From contig NZ_BAGE01000053.1 of NCBI RefSeq assembly GCF_000308675.1, forward strand, positions 186,001-250,000: 64,000 nt of DNA, read 5' to 3'. Origin of the DNA: Nocardia paucivorans NBRC 100373. GTDB taxonomy: Bacteria > Actinomycetota > Actinomycetes > Mycobacteriales > Mycobacteriaceae. The notes beneath the pieces were generated by a model. The model did not search any database. It had not been told where the DNA came from and worked only from the letters and a program-made list of their open reading frames with translations. How positions within the stretch are numbered: position 1 is the stretch's first letter; the number at the start of each line of letters is the position of its first letter. Shown here in pieces: positions 6,964-15,548 of this stretch. The position numbers and the translations under genes are program-made.

Positions 6964-9653
6964 CCGCGCCGACCATCTCGATTCCCGATCTCGCCGATAC
7001 CATCCGGTTGGACTGCGATGTATTGGTGATCGGCGGTGGTACCGCGGGCACCATGGCCGCGCTCACTGCCGCCGAACACGGTGCCGATGTGCTGCTGTTG
7101 GAAAAAGCGCACGTTCGACACTCCGGCGCCCTGGCCATGGGTATGGACGGGGTGAACAATGCCGTCATTCCCGGCAAGGCCGAACCGGAGGACTATGTCG
7201 CCGAGATCACCCGCGCCAACGACGGTATCGTCGACCAGCGCACCATCTACCAGACCGCCACCCGCGGGTTTGCCATGGTGCAGCGACTCGAACGCTACGG
7301 GGTGAAGTTCGAGAAGGACGCCTACGGCGACTACGCGGTGCGCCGGGTGCACCGCTCGGGTTCGTATGTGCTGCCGATGCCCGAGGGCAAGGATGTCAAG
7401 AAGGTCCTCTACCGGGTGTTGCGACAGCGCAAGATGCGGGAACGCATCCGCATCGAGAACCGGCTCATGCCGGTCCGCGTCCTCACCTCCGGCGGCCGGG
7501 CCGTCGGGGCCGCCGCCCTGCACACCCGCACCGGCGAGTTCTACGCGGTGAGCGCCAAGGCCGTGATCCTGGCGACCGGGCCCTGCGGTCGACTGGGTCT
7601 GCCCGCCTCGGGCTACCTGTACGGCACCTACGAGAACCCCACCAATGCCGGCGACGGTTATTCCATGGCATATCATGCCGGGGCCGAGCTCAGCGGTATC
7701 GAATGCTTCCAGATCAATCCGCTGATCAAGGACTACAACGGGCCGGCCTGCGCCTATGTCGCCAACCCATTCGGCGGCTACCAGGTGAACGCCCGAGGTG
7801 AACGATTCGTCGACTCCGACTACTGGTCGGGGCAGATGATGGCGGAGGTGAAACGCGAGATCGAGTCCGCGCGTGGACCGATCTATCTGAAGGTGTCGCA
7901 TCTGCCGGAGGAGACCATCTCCACTCTGGAAGGCATCCTGCACACCACCGAACGCCCCACCCGCGGCACTTTCCACGCCAACCGCGGCCATGACTACCGT
8001 ACGCACGATATCGAGATGCACATCTCCGAAATCGGTTTGTGCAGTGGACATTCCGCATCCGGCGTATGGGTGGACGAGAACGCCCGCACCACCGTGCCCG
8101 GGCTGTACGCCGCCGGTGACCTGGCCTGCGTCCCGCACAACTACATGATCGGCGCATTCGTCTTCGGCGAGCTCGCCGGCTCCCACGCGGCGGGCACCCT
8201 GGCCGACCTCGCGGCCCCCACCGATCTTCCCACCGACCAGCTCGAGGCCGCGCACGAACTCGTCTACCGCCCGCTGCGTCACCCGGACGGGCCGCCGCAA
8301 CCCCAGGTCGAGTACAAACTGCGCCGATTCGTCAACGACTATGTGGCACCACCGAAGACGGCCACCAAACTTTCGATCGCGGTGGAGACCTTCGAGCGAA
8401 TGCGCACCGAGATCGCCGAGATGGGCGCCCGGACCCCGCACGAGCTCATGCGGGCGGTGGAGGTGTCGTTCATCCGCGATTGCGCGGAGATGGCGGCCCG
8501 CAGCTCCCTGACTCGCACCGAATCCCGGTGGGGTCTGTACCATGACCGTGCCGACCTGCCCGAACGCGACGATCAGGCGTGGCGGTACCACCTGAACCTG
8601 CGCAAGGGTGCGGACGGGTCGATGGAGTTCCTCAAACGTCCGGTGGCGCCATATCTGGTGCCGGTGGCCGGATTGGACGATCTGCCGTCGGTGGCCGAGC
8701 CGGAGATCATCTCGCAACCCGAACTCGTCGGCCATCGTCCCCCGGCGGCCGTCGAGCGGCGGGAGGACCGGACTCCGACGCCGACCACCCCGGCCTCGCC
8801 GCGAATCCTCGCGCTACTCGCCCTGGACTCACCGAGCGCACAGGATATCGCGGACTATCTCACCGACGAGGAGGCCATCGTTCGGGTCGCGGCGGTCACC
8901 GCGCTCACCGAACACACCCCGGACGGTTTCGCGCCCCTGCTCGTCGGCGCCCTCGACGATCCGGCGTCCTCGGTGCGCCGGGCCGCCGCGGCGGCGCTGC
9001 GCGAACTCGTGGAGGTGCTGCCCTCGGCCGAGGGGCTCGCGGAACGGCTCTCCTCCCCCGACCCGGTCGTTCGGGCCGCGGTGATCGACCTGCTCCGCGC
9101 CCTGCGGGCGGGAACCGCGGCGCAGTTCACCGCCGGCTCGACCGACTCGGACCACCGGGTGCGCATCGAAGCGATCCGGGCGTTGGTATCGCTGGATCGG
9201 TACCCCGCGGTGGCCGCCGCGGCCGGTGACCCGAACCGGGAGGTCCGCATCGCCGTCGCCCAGGGGTTGGCCACCATCGGCACCGGTGGTATCGATGTCG
9301 TCCGCACCCTGGCCGCAGACCCCGACCCACTCGTCCGCGCCGCCGCGCTCGCCGCGTTCGCCGATTTCGGAGCAACACTCGACGATGTCACCACAATCCA
9401 CACCGCACTGCGCGATACGGCTTGGCAGGTCCGGGTGGGCGCCGCCCGCGGCCTGGCCACGGTCGACCCCGCTATCGCCGTCCCGATCCTGTCCGAGGCG
9501 CTCACCGACCCCCACCTGGATGTGCGCAAGGCGGCGGTCCTGAGCCTGGCCGGCCGATCCGAACATCCGGCCGTCCGCACCGCCTTGGAACGAGCCGTCG
9601 ACGATCCGGACGCGGACGTCCGGGCCTACGCCCGCCGCGCACTGGTCTCCTGA
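6960..9653 (+). CDS. AprA/fumarate reductase-type flavoprotein fused to a C-terminal HEAT-repeat domain
   Basis: An 897-residue fusion. Residues about 15-590 are an FAD-dependent oxidoreductase of the succinate dehydrogenase/fumarate reductase/adenylylsulfate reductase class: dinucleotide fold CDVLVIGGGTAGTMAA, the HSGALAMGMDGVNNA substrate-loop region that resembles AprA, and the FAD-binding LYAAGDLACVPHNYMIG near residue 385. After a Pro/Thr-rich linker (about 590-612), residues about 613-897 consist of consecutive HEAT-like helical pairs (for example EAIVRVAAVTALTEHT, PASSVRRAAAAALREL, HLDVRKAAVLSLAG), probably a protein-docking module. The partner is likely the 75-residue dicluster ferredoxin at the head of the operon. 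The start is ATG 6960, overlapping the ATPase stop; an in-frame extension upstream lies inside the ATPase gene. Substrate unknown; a sulfur oxyanion or organosulfur compound is inferred only from context. Confidence 0.88.
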   Translation: MTAPTISIPDLADTIRLDCDVLVIGGGTAGTMAALTAAEHGADVLLLEKAHVRHSGALAMGMDGVNNAVIPGKAEPEDYVAEITRANDGIVDQRTIYQTATRGFAMVQRLERYGVKFEKDAYGDYAVRRVHRSGSYVLPMPEGKDVKKVLYRVLRQRKMRERIRIENRLMPVRVLTSGGRAVGAAALHTRTGEFYAVSAKAVILATGPCGRLGLPASGYLYGTYENPTNAGDGYSMAYHAGAELSGIECFQINPLIKDYNGPACAYVANPFGGYQVNARGERFVDSDYWSGQMMAEVKREIESARGPIYLKVSHLPEETISTLEGILHTTERPTRGTFHANRGHDYRTHDIEMHISEIGLCSGHSASGVWVDENARTTVPGLYAAGDLACVPHNYMIGAFVFGELAGSHAAGTLADLAAPTDLPTDQLEAAHELVYRPLRHPDGPPQPQVEYKLRRFVNDYVAPPKTATKLSIAVETFERMRTEIAEMGARTPHELMRAVEVSFIRDCAEMAARSSLTRTESRWGLYHDRADLPERDDQAWRYHLNLRKGADGSMEFLKRPVAPYLVPVAGLDDLPSVAEPEIISQPELVGHRPPAAVERREDRTPTPTTPASPRILALLALDSPSAQDIADYLTDEEAIVRVAAVTALTEHTPDGFAPLLVGALDDPASSVRRAAAAALRELVEVLPSAEGLAERLSSPDPVVRAAVIDLLRALRAGTAAQFTAGSTDSDHRVRIEAIRALVSLDRYPAVAAAAGDPNREVRIAVAQGLATIGTGGIDVVRTLAADPDPLVRAAALAAFADFGATLDDVTTIHTALRDTAWQVRVGAARGLATVDPAIAVPILSEALTDPHLDVRKAAVLSLAGRSEHPAVRTALERAVDDPDADVRAYARRALVS

Positions 9654-9798
9654 TCGCGCAGGTCCAAAAGCGATACCGGACCGAAAACGAACCCGATACC
9701 CGTCGAGGAGAGTTCTGTTCACGGTGATCACAACCCGTGCCCCGAACATGACATACCCGTACATTACGACCTCTCTGTAGAGGTTGGAGAGCACCAGC

Positions 9799-10818
9799 AT
9801 GGCCAAATTGATCATCTTCGTCTTCGTCGGCCTCGGCGCGCAGCTCGTCGACGGCACGCTCGGGATGGCATTCGGCGTCACCGCCACGACCCTGCTGGTG
9901 CTCACTGGCACCGGGGCTGCCCACGCGAGTGCCGCGGTGCATTTCGCGGAGGTTTTCACCACTCTCGTTTCCGGGGCATCGCACTGGCGGTTCGGAAATG
10001 TCGACTGGAAGGTCGTGCTGCGGCTCGGTGTGCCGGGCGGTGTCGGTGCCTTCCTCGGCGCCACCGTGCTGTCCCAGATCTCCACCGAGTCGGCGGCGCC
10101 GGTGACCTCGGGCATCCTGCTGGCGATCGGGGTGTTCCTGGTCTACCGTTTCTCGGCCCGTCCCCCGGCCTTCACCACGGCCCGCCGGTCCCCGCACACC
10201 GCCAAATTCCTCACCCCGCTGGGCCTGTTCGGTGGGTTCATCGACGCCAGCGGGGGCGGCGGCTGGGGGCCGGTCACCACCAGCACCCTGCTCACCACGG
10301 CGAAGACCACCCCGCGAACGGTGATCGGGTCGGTGAGCGCGTCGGAGTTCATCGTCTCCGCGGCGGCCAGCGCCGGTTTCCTGCTCGGGCTGGGCTCGGA
10401 TTTCTTCGACAACCTGCTGATCATCGCGGGTCTGGCCATCGGCGGTGTGCTCGCCGCACCGCTCGCGGCCTGGCTGGTGAGTCGGGTGGCACCGACGGTG
10501 CTCGGGACCGGGGTCGGTGGCCTGCTCGTCCTGACGAACGCCCGCACCCTGTTCAAGTTCTTCGATATCGAGGGAGCGCCACGCACCGCGGCCTATGCGG
10601 TGATCATCACAACGACGGTCGCGCTGACCGCGTATGCCTGGTTGCGGTCCCGACGGGAGGCGGCGGACGACGCCGTGGGCGCGGGGGAGACCGAAACCGC
10701 GGCGGACGCGGATGCCGAACTCGAATCCCTCCTCGAGGAGAGCGACGCGAAATCCGCTGCGAACACCGATTTGGGGCCCGACGAGTTGTCGGACGTCACG
10801 GGTGCCCCCGTCCGATAA
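9799..10818 (+). CDS. TauE/SafE-family sulfite/organosulfonate exporter
   Basis: A 339-residue polytopic membrane protein of the TauE/SafE (DUF81) family. Two related halves each start with a glycine-rich helix: FVFVGLGAQLVDGTLGMAFG near the N terminus and LFGGFIDASGGGGWGPV near residue 155. Around eight membrane segments are visible, then a soluble acidic C-terminal tail (EADAELESLLEES-like). Family members export sulfite, sulfoacetate or related anions, which fits disposal of sulfite released by desulfonation. I chose ATG 9799 over an upstream TTG because GGAGAG precedes it by about 8 nt. It lies 145 bp after the flavoprotein gene and is followed by a strong hairpin terminator, so it probably ends this transcription unit. 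Confidence 0.88.
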   Translation: MAKLIIFVFVGLGAQLVDGTLGMAFGVTATTLLVLTGTGAAHASAAVHFAEVFTTLVSGASHWRFGNVDWKVVLRLGVPGGVGAFLGATVLSQISTESAAPVTSGILLAIGVFLVYRFSARPPAFTTARRSPHTAKFLTPLGLFGGFIDASGGGGWGPVTTSTLLTTAKTTPRTVIGSVSASEFIVSAAASAGFLLGLGSDFFDNLLIIAGLAIGGVLAAPLAAWLVSRVAPTVLGTGVGGLLVLTNARTLFKFFDIEGAPRTAAYAVIITTTVALTAYAWLRSRREAADDAVGAGETETAADADAELESLLEESDAKSAANTDLGPDELSDVTGAPVR

Positions 10819-10858
10819 CACCCGGCCCGATAACGACGGGGCAAGCTCCAAGGCGGAT

Positions 10859-10904
10859 ACGATGCCCGGGCCGGCCGGATCACACCGGCCGGCCCGGGCA
10901 TCGT
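10859..10904. terminator. Long GC-rich hairpin after the TauE-type gene
   Basis: A perfect stem of about 20 bp: GATGCCCGGGCCGGCCGG (10861-10878) pairs with its complement at 10885-10902 around a 6-nt loop, and the flanking A-T and C-G pairs extend it. There is no downstream T run, as is common for actinobacterial terminators. It lies 40 bp past the exporter stop. Confidence 0.7.
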
Positions 10905-11160
10905 GGTATCACCGGTCGGCGAGCATCGGTTCGTCGCGGGATCGTCCGCGACAAAATATTTCGGCCGAGTCGAACGTCGGCGTCGATACCGCTACCGTTT
11001 TCGGCGAGGAGACGCGCAACCGACGCCGAGAGTAGGAATTTCCCTCGTACCACGTCCGCACGGACAACCGGCACGGTGAGGTCTCGAGCTGTTGGTGAGG
11101 AAGGACTCGACACCTGTGATGCCGGTTCGTGGTCGTGAGACGAGAAATACCGAGAAAACC
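10905..11160. other. Non-coding gap before the secreted hydrolase
   Basis: No gene supported. The short AT-rich patch CAAAATATTTCGG near 10951-10963 may belong to the promoter of the downstream hydrolase gene. Confidence 0.3.
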
Positions 11161-12204
11161 ATGCGCGATATCGGATCCGGGCGGCGATGGCTCGCGGCGC
11201 GTATCACACGATTGTCGGCGGTGTTGTGCATCGCCGCGGCCGCGGTCACCATGGTCGAAACGGCGCCTGCGGCGGCGGAACCGATATGCACCGATCATCG
11301 AGTCGCGGTTACCGTCTCCGAACCTGTGGAACTCGCCGGTTCACTCTGCACACCCGCGGGTGGGGCGAAAACCGTCCAACTGCTGGTCGCGGGCGGTACC
11401 TACAATCGCTCCTACTGGATGTGGCCGGGGCGTTCCTATGCCGCCGCGGCCACCGATGCCGGATTCGCCACCTTCGCGATAGACCGTCTCAACACCGGGA
11501 CCTCGTCACATATCGATCCCACCGCGGCGAACCTCACGGCGAACGCGGAGGGTCTACACCAGACGATCGACTGGCTGCGAACCCGACACGGGTTCACCAC
11601 GGTGGTGTTGGCCGGTCATTCGCTCGGCTCCTATACGGTGCTGCGGCACATCGACCTGTACCCCCGGGATGCCGATGCGGTGATCGTGTCCGGCATCTCC
11701 TCCTGGGCGCAATCGGGCGCGGTCGACGTGTCCCTCGACGGTGGATCGGTTCTGCCGGCCACTCTGTCGGGAATCGAGACCCTGCGCCATCGCTCACCGG
11801 GGGATCTGGTGATCCGGCCCGAGCTGCGCACGAAAGTGTTCCACGCCCCGGACACCGACGCGGCGGTCGTCGCCGCGGACAACGCATCGATGGATTCCTT
11901 CCCTGTGGGCGAAATAACCGAAGCGGCCGCGAACTTCACCGCACCCACGAAGACCCCACACAGGGTCACCGTCCCGGTACTGCTGGCTATCGGCGGCGCG
12001 GAGGCCCTGTTCCATTGCGCGCCGGGGGTGCCCTGCCAGGATGCCGGCGCATGGGCGGCGAACGAACGACCACTGTTCCCGGACGCACCGGTACTCGAGG
12101 GCTATATCCTTCCGAACGCCGGCCACTGCATCAACTTGGCGAACAACGCGAATGCGTGGTTCGCCGCCGCTCAGCGGTGGGTGGCGGCGAACACCGGCAA
12201 CTGA
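11161..12204 (+). CDS. Secreted alpha/beta hydrolase
   Basis: A 347-residue protein with an N-terminal export signal: charged MRDIGSGRRWLAARITR, hydrophobic LSAVLCIAAAAVTMV and an APAAAEP cleavage region. The mature part has an alpha/beta-hydrolase core, with the nucleophile elbow GHSLGSYT (Ser nucleophile), a plausible acid after strand 7 (ALFHCAPGV region), and the catalytic His in LPNAGHCINLANN. Such Nocardia/Mycobacterium proteins are lipase- or esterase-like exported hydrolases. In-frame starts exist upstream (TTG 11092, ATG 11119), but ATG 11161 places the signal peptide correctly. Convergent with the class V aminotransferase. Substrate unknown. Confidence 0.82.
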   Translation: MRDIGSGRRWLAARITRLSAVLCIAAAAVTMVETAPAAAEPICTDHRVAVTVSEPVELAGSLCTPAGGAKTVQLLVAGGTYNRSYWMWPGRSYAAAATDAGFATFAIDRLNTGTSSHIDPTAANLTANAEGLHQTIDWLRTRHGFTTVVLAGHSLGSYTVLRHIDLYPRDADAVIVSGISSWAQSGAVDVSLDGGSVLPATLSGIETLRHRSPGDLVIRPELRTKVFHAPDTDAAVVAADNASMDSFPVGEITEAAANFTAPTKTPHRVTVPVLLAIGGAEALFHCAPGVPCQDAGAWAANERPLFPDAPVLEGYILPNAGHCINLANNANAWFAAAQRWVAANTGN

Positions 12205-12219
12205 CCGGCCCCGGCCGGT
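12204..12219. terminator. Short palindromic hairpin between convergent genes
   Basis: ACCGGCC and GGCCGGT form a 7-bp stem with a 2-nt loop at the 3' ends of the hydrolase (plus) and the aminotransferase (minus). It may serve both directions; no T run follows, so this is tentative. Confidence 0.35.
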
Positions 12220-12267
12220 GGTGGGCGAGAGGCTGGGCATCGGCGGCGGGCGCGCTCCCGGGTCGAC

Positions 12268-13581
12268 TCATACGACGCAGGGCGTGCCGCCCGCCACGTT
12301 TCCCGCGGAAAGCCCCGGCCGGGTTTCCGGCACCGGATTCCACTGCCCCGCGGTGTGCGCGTAATTCCACCGCGGACCCTGTGCGACCAGGGCGGCAACC
12401 GCGTGGATCAGTCGGTCGACGTCGTCGGCCGTGGTGCCCAGGCCGATACTCGCACGCAGGGCGGCATCCACACCCAATCGGGTCAGGAGCGGATGTGCGC
12501 AGAACCGACCGTCCCGCACGCCGATCCCGTGTTCGGCCGACAGGTACGCCGCGACCCGACCGGCCTCGAATCCGTCCACGGTGAACGCGACGATCCCGAC
12601 GTCCTCGCCACTGTCCGACCAGATCCGCAGCAACCGCACACTCGGGATCTCTCGAAGACCGGAACGCAACCGCTCGGTGAGATACCGCTCGTGATCGACT
12701 ACTCGCTCACCGAGGTCCGTCAGGGCCGCACAGGCCGCGGCCACCGCCGCGGCGCCGAGAACATTCGGAGAGCCGGCCTCGTGCCGCTGCGGCGCCAGAG
12801 CCCATATCGCGTCTTCCGCGGTGACCCGGGTGACCGCCCCACCGCCCATGAGATAGGGTTCGGCGGCGTCGAACCAGTCCCGCCGCCCGACCAGAACCCC
12901 CGCGCCGAACGGCGCGTACAGCTTGTGTCCGGAAAACGCCAGATAGTCGATACCCGTTGCGCGCAGATCGATTCGGCGATGCGGTGCCAATTGGGCGGCG
13001 TCCACCAGGATCCGGGCACCGTGGCGGTGGGCGAGGGCGGCCAGGCGCTCCACGGGCAGCACCTCCCCGGTCACATTGGAGGCACCCGTGACGGCGAGCA
13101 ATGCGGCGGGTTTCGCGCCCAGTTCGGCTGCCAGACGACCGATGGTCTCCTCGACGGTGTCGGCAACCGGCACCACGCGCCGGCCCCGCCGAATCCAGGG
13201 CAGGAAATTCGCGTGGTGTTCGATATCGAGGACCACGGTATCGCCGGGGACACAACCGGCCAGCAGGTTCAACGCGTCGGTGGTATTGCGGGTGAACACC
13301 ACCACTTGGTCGTCGGCCCGATTCAGGAAGCGACCGACCGTCTCCCGGGCGTTCTCGTAACAATCGGTGGAAATTCGGGAGGCATAGCCGGCGCCCCGAT
13401 GGACGCTGGCGTAGTACGGCAGCAGTTCGGTCACCCGTTCGGTGACCTGCGCCAGGGCGGGCGCGCTGGCAGCGTAATCGAAATTGGCGTACGTGCGGGT
13501 ACCACCCTGCACCAAGGGAACTCGCAGATCACATCCGGACACGCGGGCGGTGGCACAGGTTCGGTCGAGCACAGCGGTCAT
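12268..13581 (-). CDS. Class V PLP aminotransferase, cysteine desulfurase-like, behind a SAM-IV riboswitch
   Basis: A 437-residue fold-type I PLP enzyme. Landmarks: TRNTTDALNLLA (phosphate-binding turn), an H-H pair in DIEHHANFLPW that stacks on PLP in cysteine desulfurases, ILVDAAQLAPHRRIDL (Asp binding the pyridine N), and the Schiff-base lysine K220 in AFSGHKLYAPFG. The C-terminal catalytic-cysteine loop typical of IscS/SufS is not obvious; a cysteine lies in DGRFCAHPLL, so activity as a desulfurase, desulfinase or C-S lyase is open. I selected ATG 13581 because GAAGGGA sits 6 nt upstream; an upstream in-frame start would run through the riboswitch. The riboswitch places it in the SAM/methionine regulon. 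Confidence 0.85.
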   Translation of the reverse strand: MTAVLDRTCATARVSGCDLRVPLVQGGTRTYANFDYAASAPALAQVTERVTELLPYYASVHRGAGYASRISTDCYENARETVGRFLNRADDQVVVFTRNTTDALNLLAGCVPGDTVVLDIEHHANFLPWIRRGRRVVPVADTVEETIGRLAAELGAKPAALLAVTGASNVTGEVLPVERLAALAHRHGARILVDAAQLAPHRRIDLRATGIDYLAFSGHKLYAPFGAGVLVGRRDWFDAAEPYLMGGGAVTRVTAEDAIWALAPQRHEAGSPNVLGAAAVAAACAALTDLGERVVDHERYLTERLRSGLREIPSVRLLRIWSDSGEDVGIVAFTVDGFEAGRVAAYLSAEHGIGVRDGRFCAHPLLTRLGVDAALRASIGLGTTADDVDRLIHAVAALVAQGPRWNYAHTAGQWNPVPETRPGLSAGNVAGGTPCVV

Positions 13582-13627
13582 TACGCAATCCCTTCGCTTC
13601 AGGGACTCCGTGGTGATCGGATGAACG

Positions 13628-13744
13628 GAGTCCGCGCTTGCCGCGCTCGGTTGAGCCGCGGCCCGGTCGTCACCCGGGGCACCCCACCGCGGAGGAGGGT
13701 TGCCGGCCAGCAAGCCGGGGCTTGACGCTGGCACTCATGACCTG
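13628..13744 (-). promoter_or_regulatory. SAM-IV type riboswitch
   Basis: Read on the minus strand from 13744, the leader contains GGTCATGAGTGCCAGC, then CAAGCCCCGGCTTGCTGG, then CCGGCAACCCTCC, then GCGGTGGGGTGCCCCGGG and GTGACGACC, in the order I know for the actinomycete SAM-IV aptamer. A downstream arm, GGCTCAACCGAGCGCGG, fits the extra pseudoknotted helix of that class. The closing helix is GGTCATGAG with GTGACGACC. It lies about 45 nt upstream of the start codon of the class V aminotransferase, so SAM binding likely represses that gene by masking its ribosome site or through premature termination. The boundaries are approximate. Confidence 0.85.
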
Positions 13745-13803
13745 GGGGAAAGGTTGGCAGAAGGGCGGCGGGCTTGTCAACTCGCGCCGTGCCGGGCCGC
13801 GCC

Positions 13804-13835
13804 GATCGATCGCCCGACTCGGCCATCGATCGATC
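13804..13835. terminator. Inverted repeat downstream of metI
   Basis: GATCGATCG (13804-13812) and CGATCGATC (13827-13835) form a perfect 9-bp stem with a 14-nt loop, just past the metI stop and before the riboswitch. This would separate the metQNI unit from the riboswitch-controlled gene. No T run. Confidence 0.45.
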
Positions 13836-13847
13836 ACGGGTGGGATC

Positions 13848-14510
13848 TCAACGGCGCAAGACTTTTCGGGCGAGCCGGTTGCCCAGGAATTGGATCGCCT
13901 GTACTCCGGCGATGATCAGCAGCGTGGCCACCAGCGTGGCCTCCCAGTCGAAACGCTGGTACCCGTAGACGAGGGCGAAATCCCCCAGTCCCCCGCCACC
14001 CACCGTGCCCGCCATGGCGGACATGTCGACGATCGCGATGACCACGAAGGTGTAGCCGAGCACCAGCGGTCCCAGCGCCTCGGGGATCAGCACGGTGAGG
14101 ATGATGCGCAGCGGCCCCGCCCCCATGGCACGTGCCGCCTCGATCACCCCGGGCTCCACGGTGACGAGGTTCTGCTCGACGATACGGGCGATACCGAAGG
14201 AGGCCGCAACGATCATCACGAACAGCGCGGCCTCGGTGCCGATGGTGGTGCCGACCACTTCCAAGGTGATCGGTCCCAGCGCCGCGAGCAGGATGATGAA
14301 CGGGATGGGCCGGACGATATTGACCACCACATTGAGCAGGAGGTGAATCGGCGCATTGGCCAACAGCCCGCCCTTGCGGGTGGTGTAGAGAGCGGTTCCG
14401 AGAAACAGGCCGATCAGACCCGCCACCACGAAGGTTGCCGCCACCAGGTAGATCGTCGTACCGATCGATTCCAGCAGAACCGGCCGAAGCCTGTCCCAGT
14501 CCGTCTGCAT
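13848..14510 (-). CDS. metI: Methionine ABC transporter permease MetI
   Basis: A 220-residue permease with five hydrophobic helices, starting with TIYLVAATFVVAGLIGLFLG. Family signatures include NIVRPIPFIILLAALGPIT and the coupling loop EQNLVTVEPGVIEAARAMGA. The GTVGGGGLGDFALVYGYQRF segment near residue 175 is characteristic of MetI proteins. It forms the channel of the D-/L-methionine importer with MetN and MetQ. The gene follows metN after 9 bp and ends the operon. Confidence 0.92.
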   Translation of the reverse strand: MQTDWDRLRPVLLESIGTTIYLVAATFVVAGLIGLFLGTALYTTRKGGLLANAPIHLLLNVVVNIVRPIPFIILLAALGPITLEVVGTTIGTEAALFVMIVAASFGIARIVEQNLVTVEPGVIEAARAMGAGPLRIILTVLIPEALGPLVLGYTFVVIAIVDMSAMAGTVGGGGLGDFALVYGYQRFDWEATLVATLLIIAGVQAIQFLGNRLARKVLRR

Positions 14511-14519
14511 CGGTTCTCC

Positions 14520-15548
14520 TCACCGCCGCCGAAGTTCGGTGACCACGGCCTCGACGGCGTCCGAGGGGCCGTCGAGCGCGAGCGTGATACTGCCGAAGGT
14601 TTTGTCCTGAAGGGTGCTCACTCCGCCGTAGACGACCTCGAACCGCACTCCGGCGTGCGCGGCGGCGGTCAGCGCGGGGCCGAGACCACGTTTGTCGTCG
14701 ATATCGACGGTGACGAGCCGCCCCGGATGCAGTTCGCCGAGTCGGCGCAGTTCCTCGGGGGTGGGACGATTGTGCAGCACGGTCTCGACAAACGACCGGG
14801 TCGGCGTCGAGTTCGGGGCGGCGAACACGTCGAATGTGCTCGCCAGCTCGACGATCCGACCTTCCGCCAGCACTGCCACCCGATCGGCGACCGCGCGGAT
14901 GACGTCCATTTCGTGCGTGATGACCACAATGGTGACGCCGAGTTCCCGATTGATCTTGCGCAGCAGGCGCAATACCTCGCCGGTGGTCTCCGGGTCGAGT
15001 GCGGAGGTCGCCTCGTCCGCGAGTAGCAACGACGGTGAGGTGGCCAATGCCCGGGCGATACCCACGCGCTGTTTCTGGCCGCCGGAGAGCTGATCCGGAT
15101 AGTTATCGGCCTTATCGGACAGACCGACGAATTCCAGCAGTTCGGCCACTCGGGCCTTGCGTTCGGCCCGTGGCCGACCCGCCACCCTCAGGGCGTATTC
15201 GATATTGCCGGCGGCGGTGCGGGAGCGCAGCAGGTTGAACTGTTGGAAGACCATGCCGATATCCCGCCGCAGGCGGCGGACCTGTTTCTCCGGTACCCCC
15301 GTGATGGGGGTACCGCCGACCAGCACGGTACCGCTGGTCGGCCGCTCCAGCGCGTTGATCAGCCGCACCAGGGTGCTCTTACCGGCACCCGAGTAACCGA
15401 TCACCCCGAAGATCTCACCCCGTTCGATCCGCAGATCGATATCGGTCAGCGCGACGTGTTTTTCCTTGCCATTGTGGAAAACCTTCTCGACGGAACGGAA
15501 TTCGACAGCGGGCACGGCATCCACCTGCCCGGTACGCGGCGGGGTCAC
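14520..15548 (-). CDS. metN: Methionine ABC transporter ATPase MetN
   Basis: A 342-residue ATPase: Walker A GYSGAGKST, Q-loop QQFNLLRSRT, signature LSGGQKQRVGIARAL, Walker B LLADEATSALD, H-switch VVITHEMDVIRAV. The DEATSALDPETT form and the extra C-terminal domain after about residue 260 (a NIL domain, which senses intracellular methionine and inhibits transport in this family) identify it as MetN. The GTG start overlaps the metQ stop by GTGA. Confidence 0.93.
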   Translation of the reverse strand: MTPPRTGQVDAVPAVEFRSVEKVFHNGKEKHVALTDIDLRIERGEIFGVIGYSGAGKSTLVRLINALERPTSGTVLVGGTPITGVPEKQVRRLRRDIGMVFQQFNLLRSRTAAGNIEYALRVAGRPRAERKARVAELLEFVGLSDKADNYPDQLSGGQKQRVGIARALATSPSLLLADEATSALDPETTGEVLRLLRKINRELGVTIVVITHEMDVIRAVADRVAVLAEGRIVELASTFDVFAAPNSTPTRSFVETVLHNRPTPEELRRLGELHPGRLVTVDIDDKRGLGPALTAAAHAGVRFEVVYGGVSTLQDKTFGSITLALDGPSDAVEAVVTELRRR

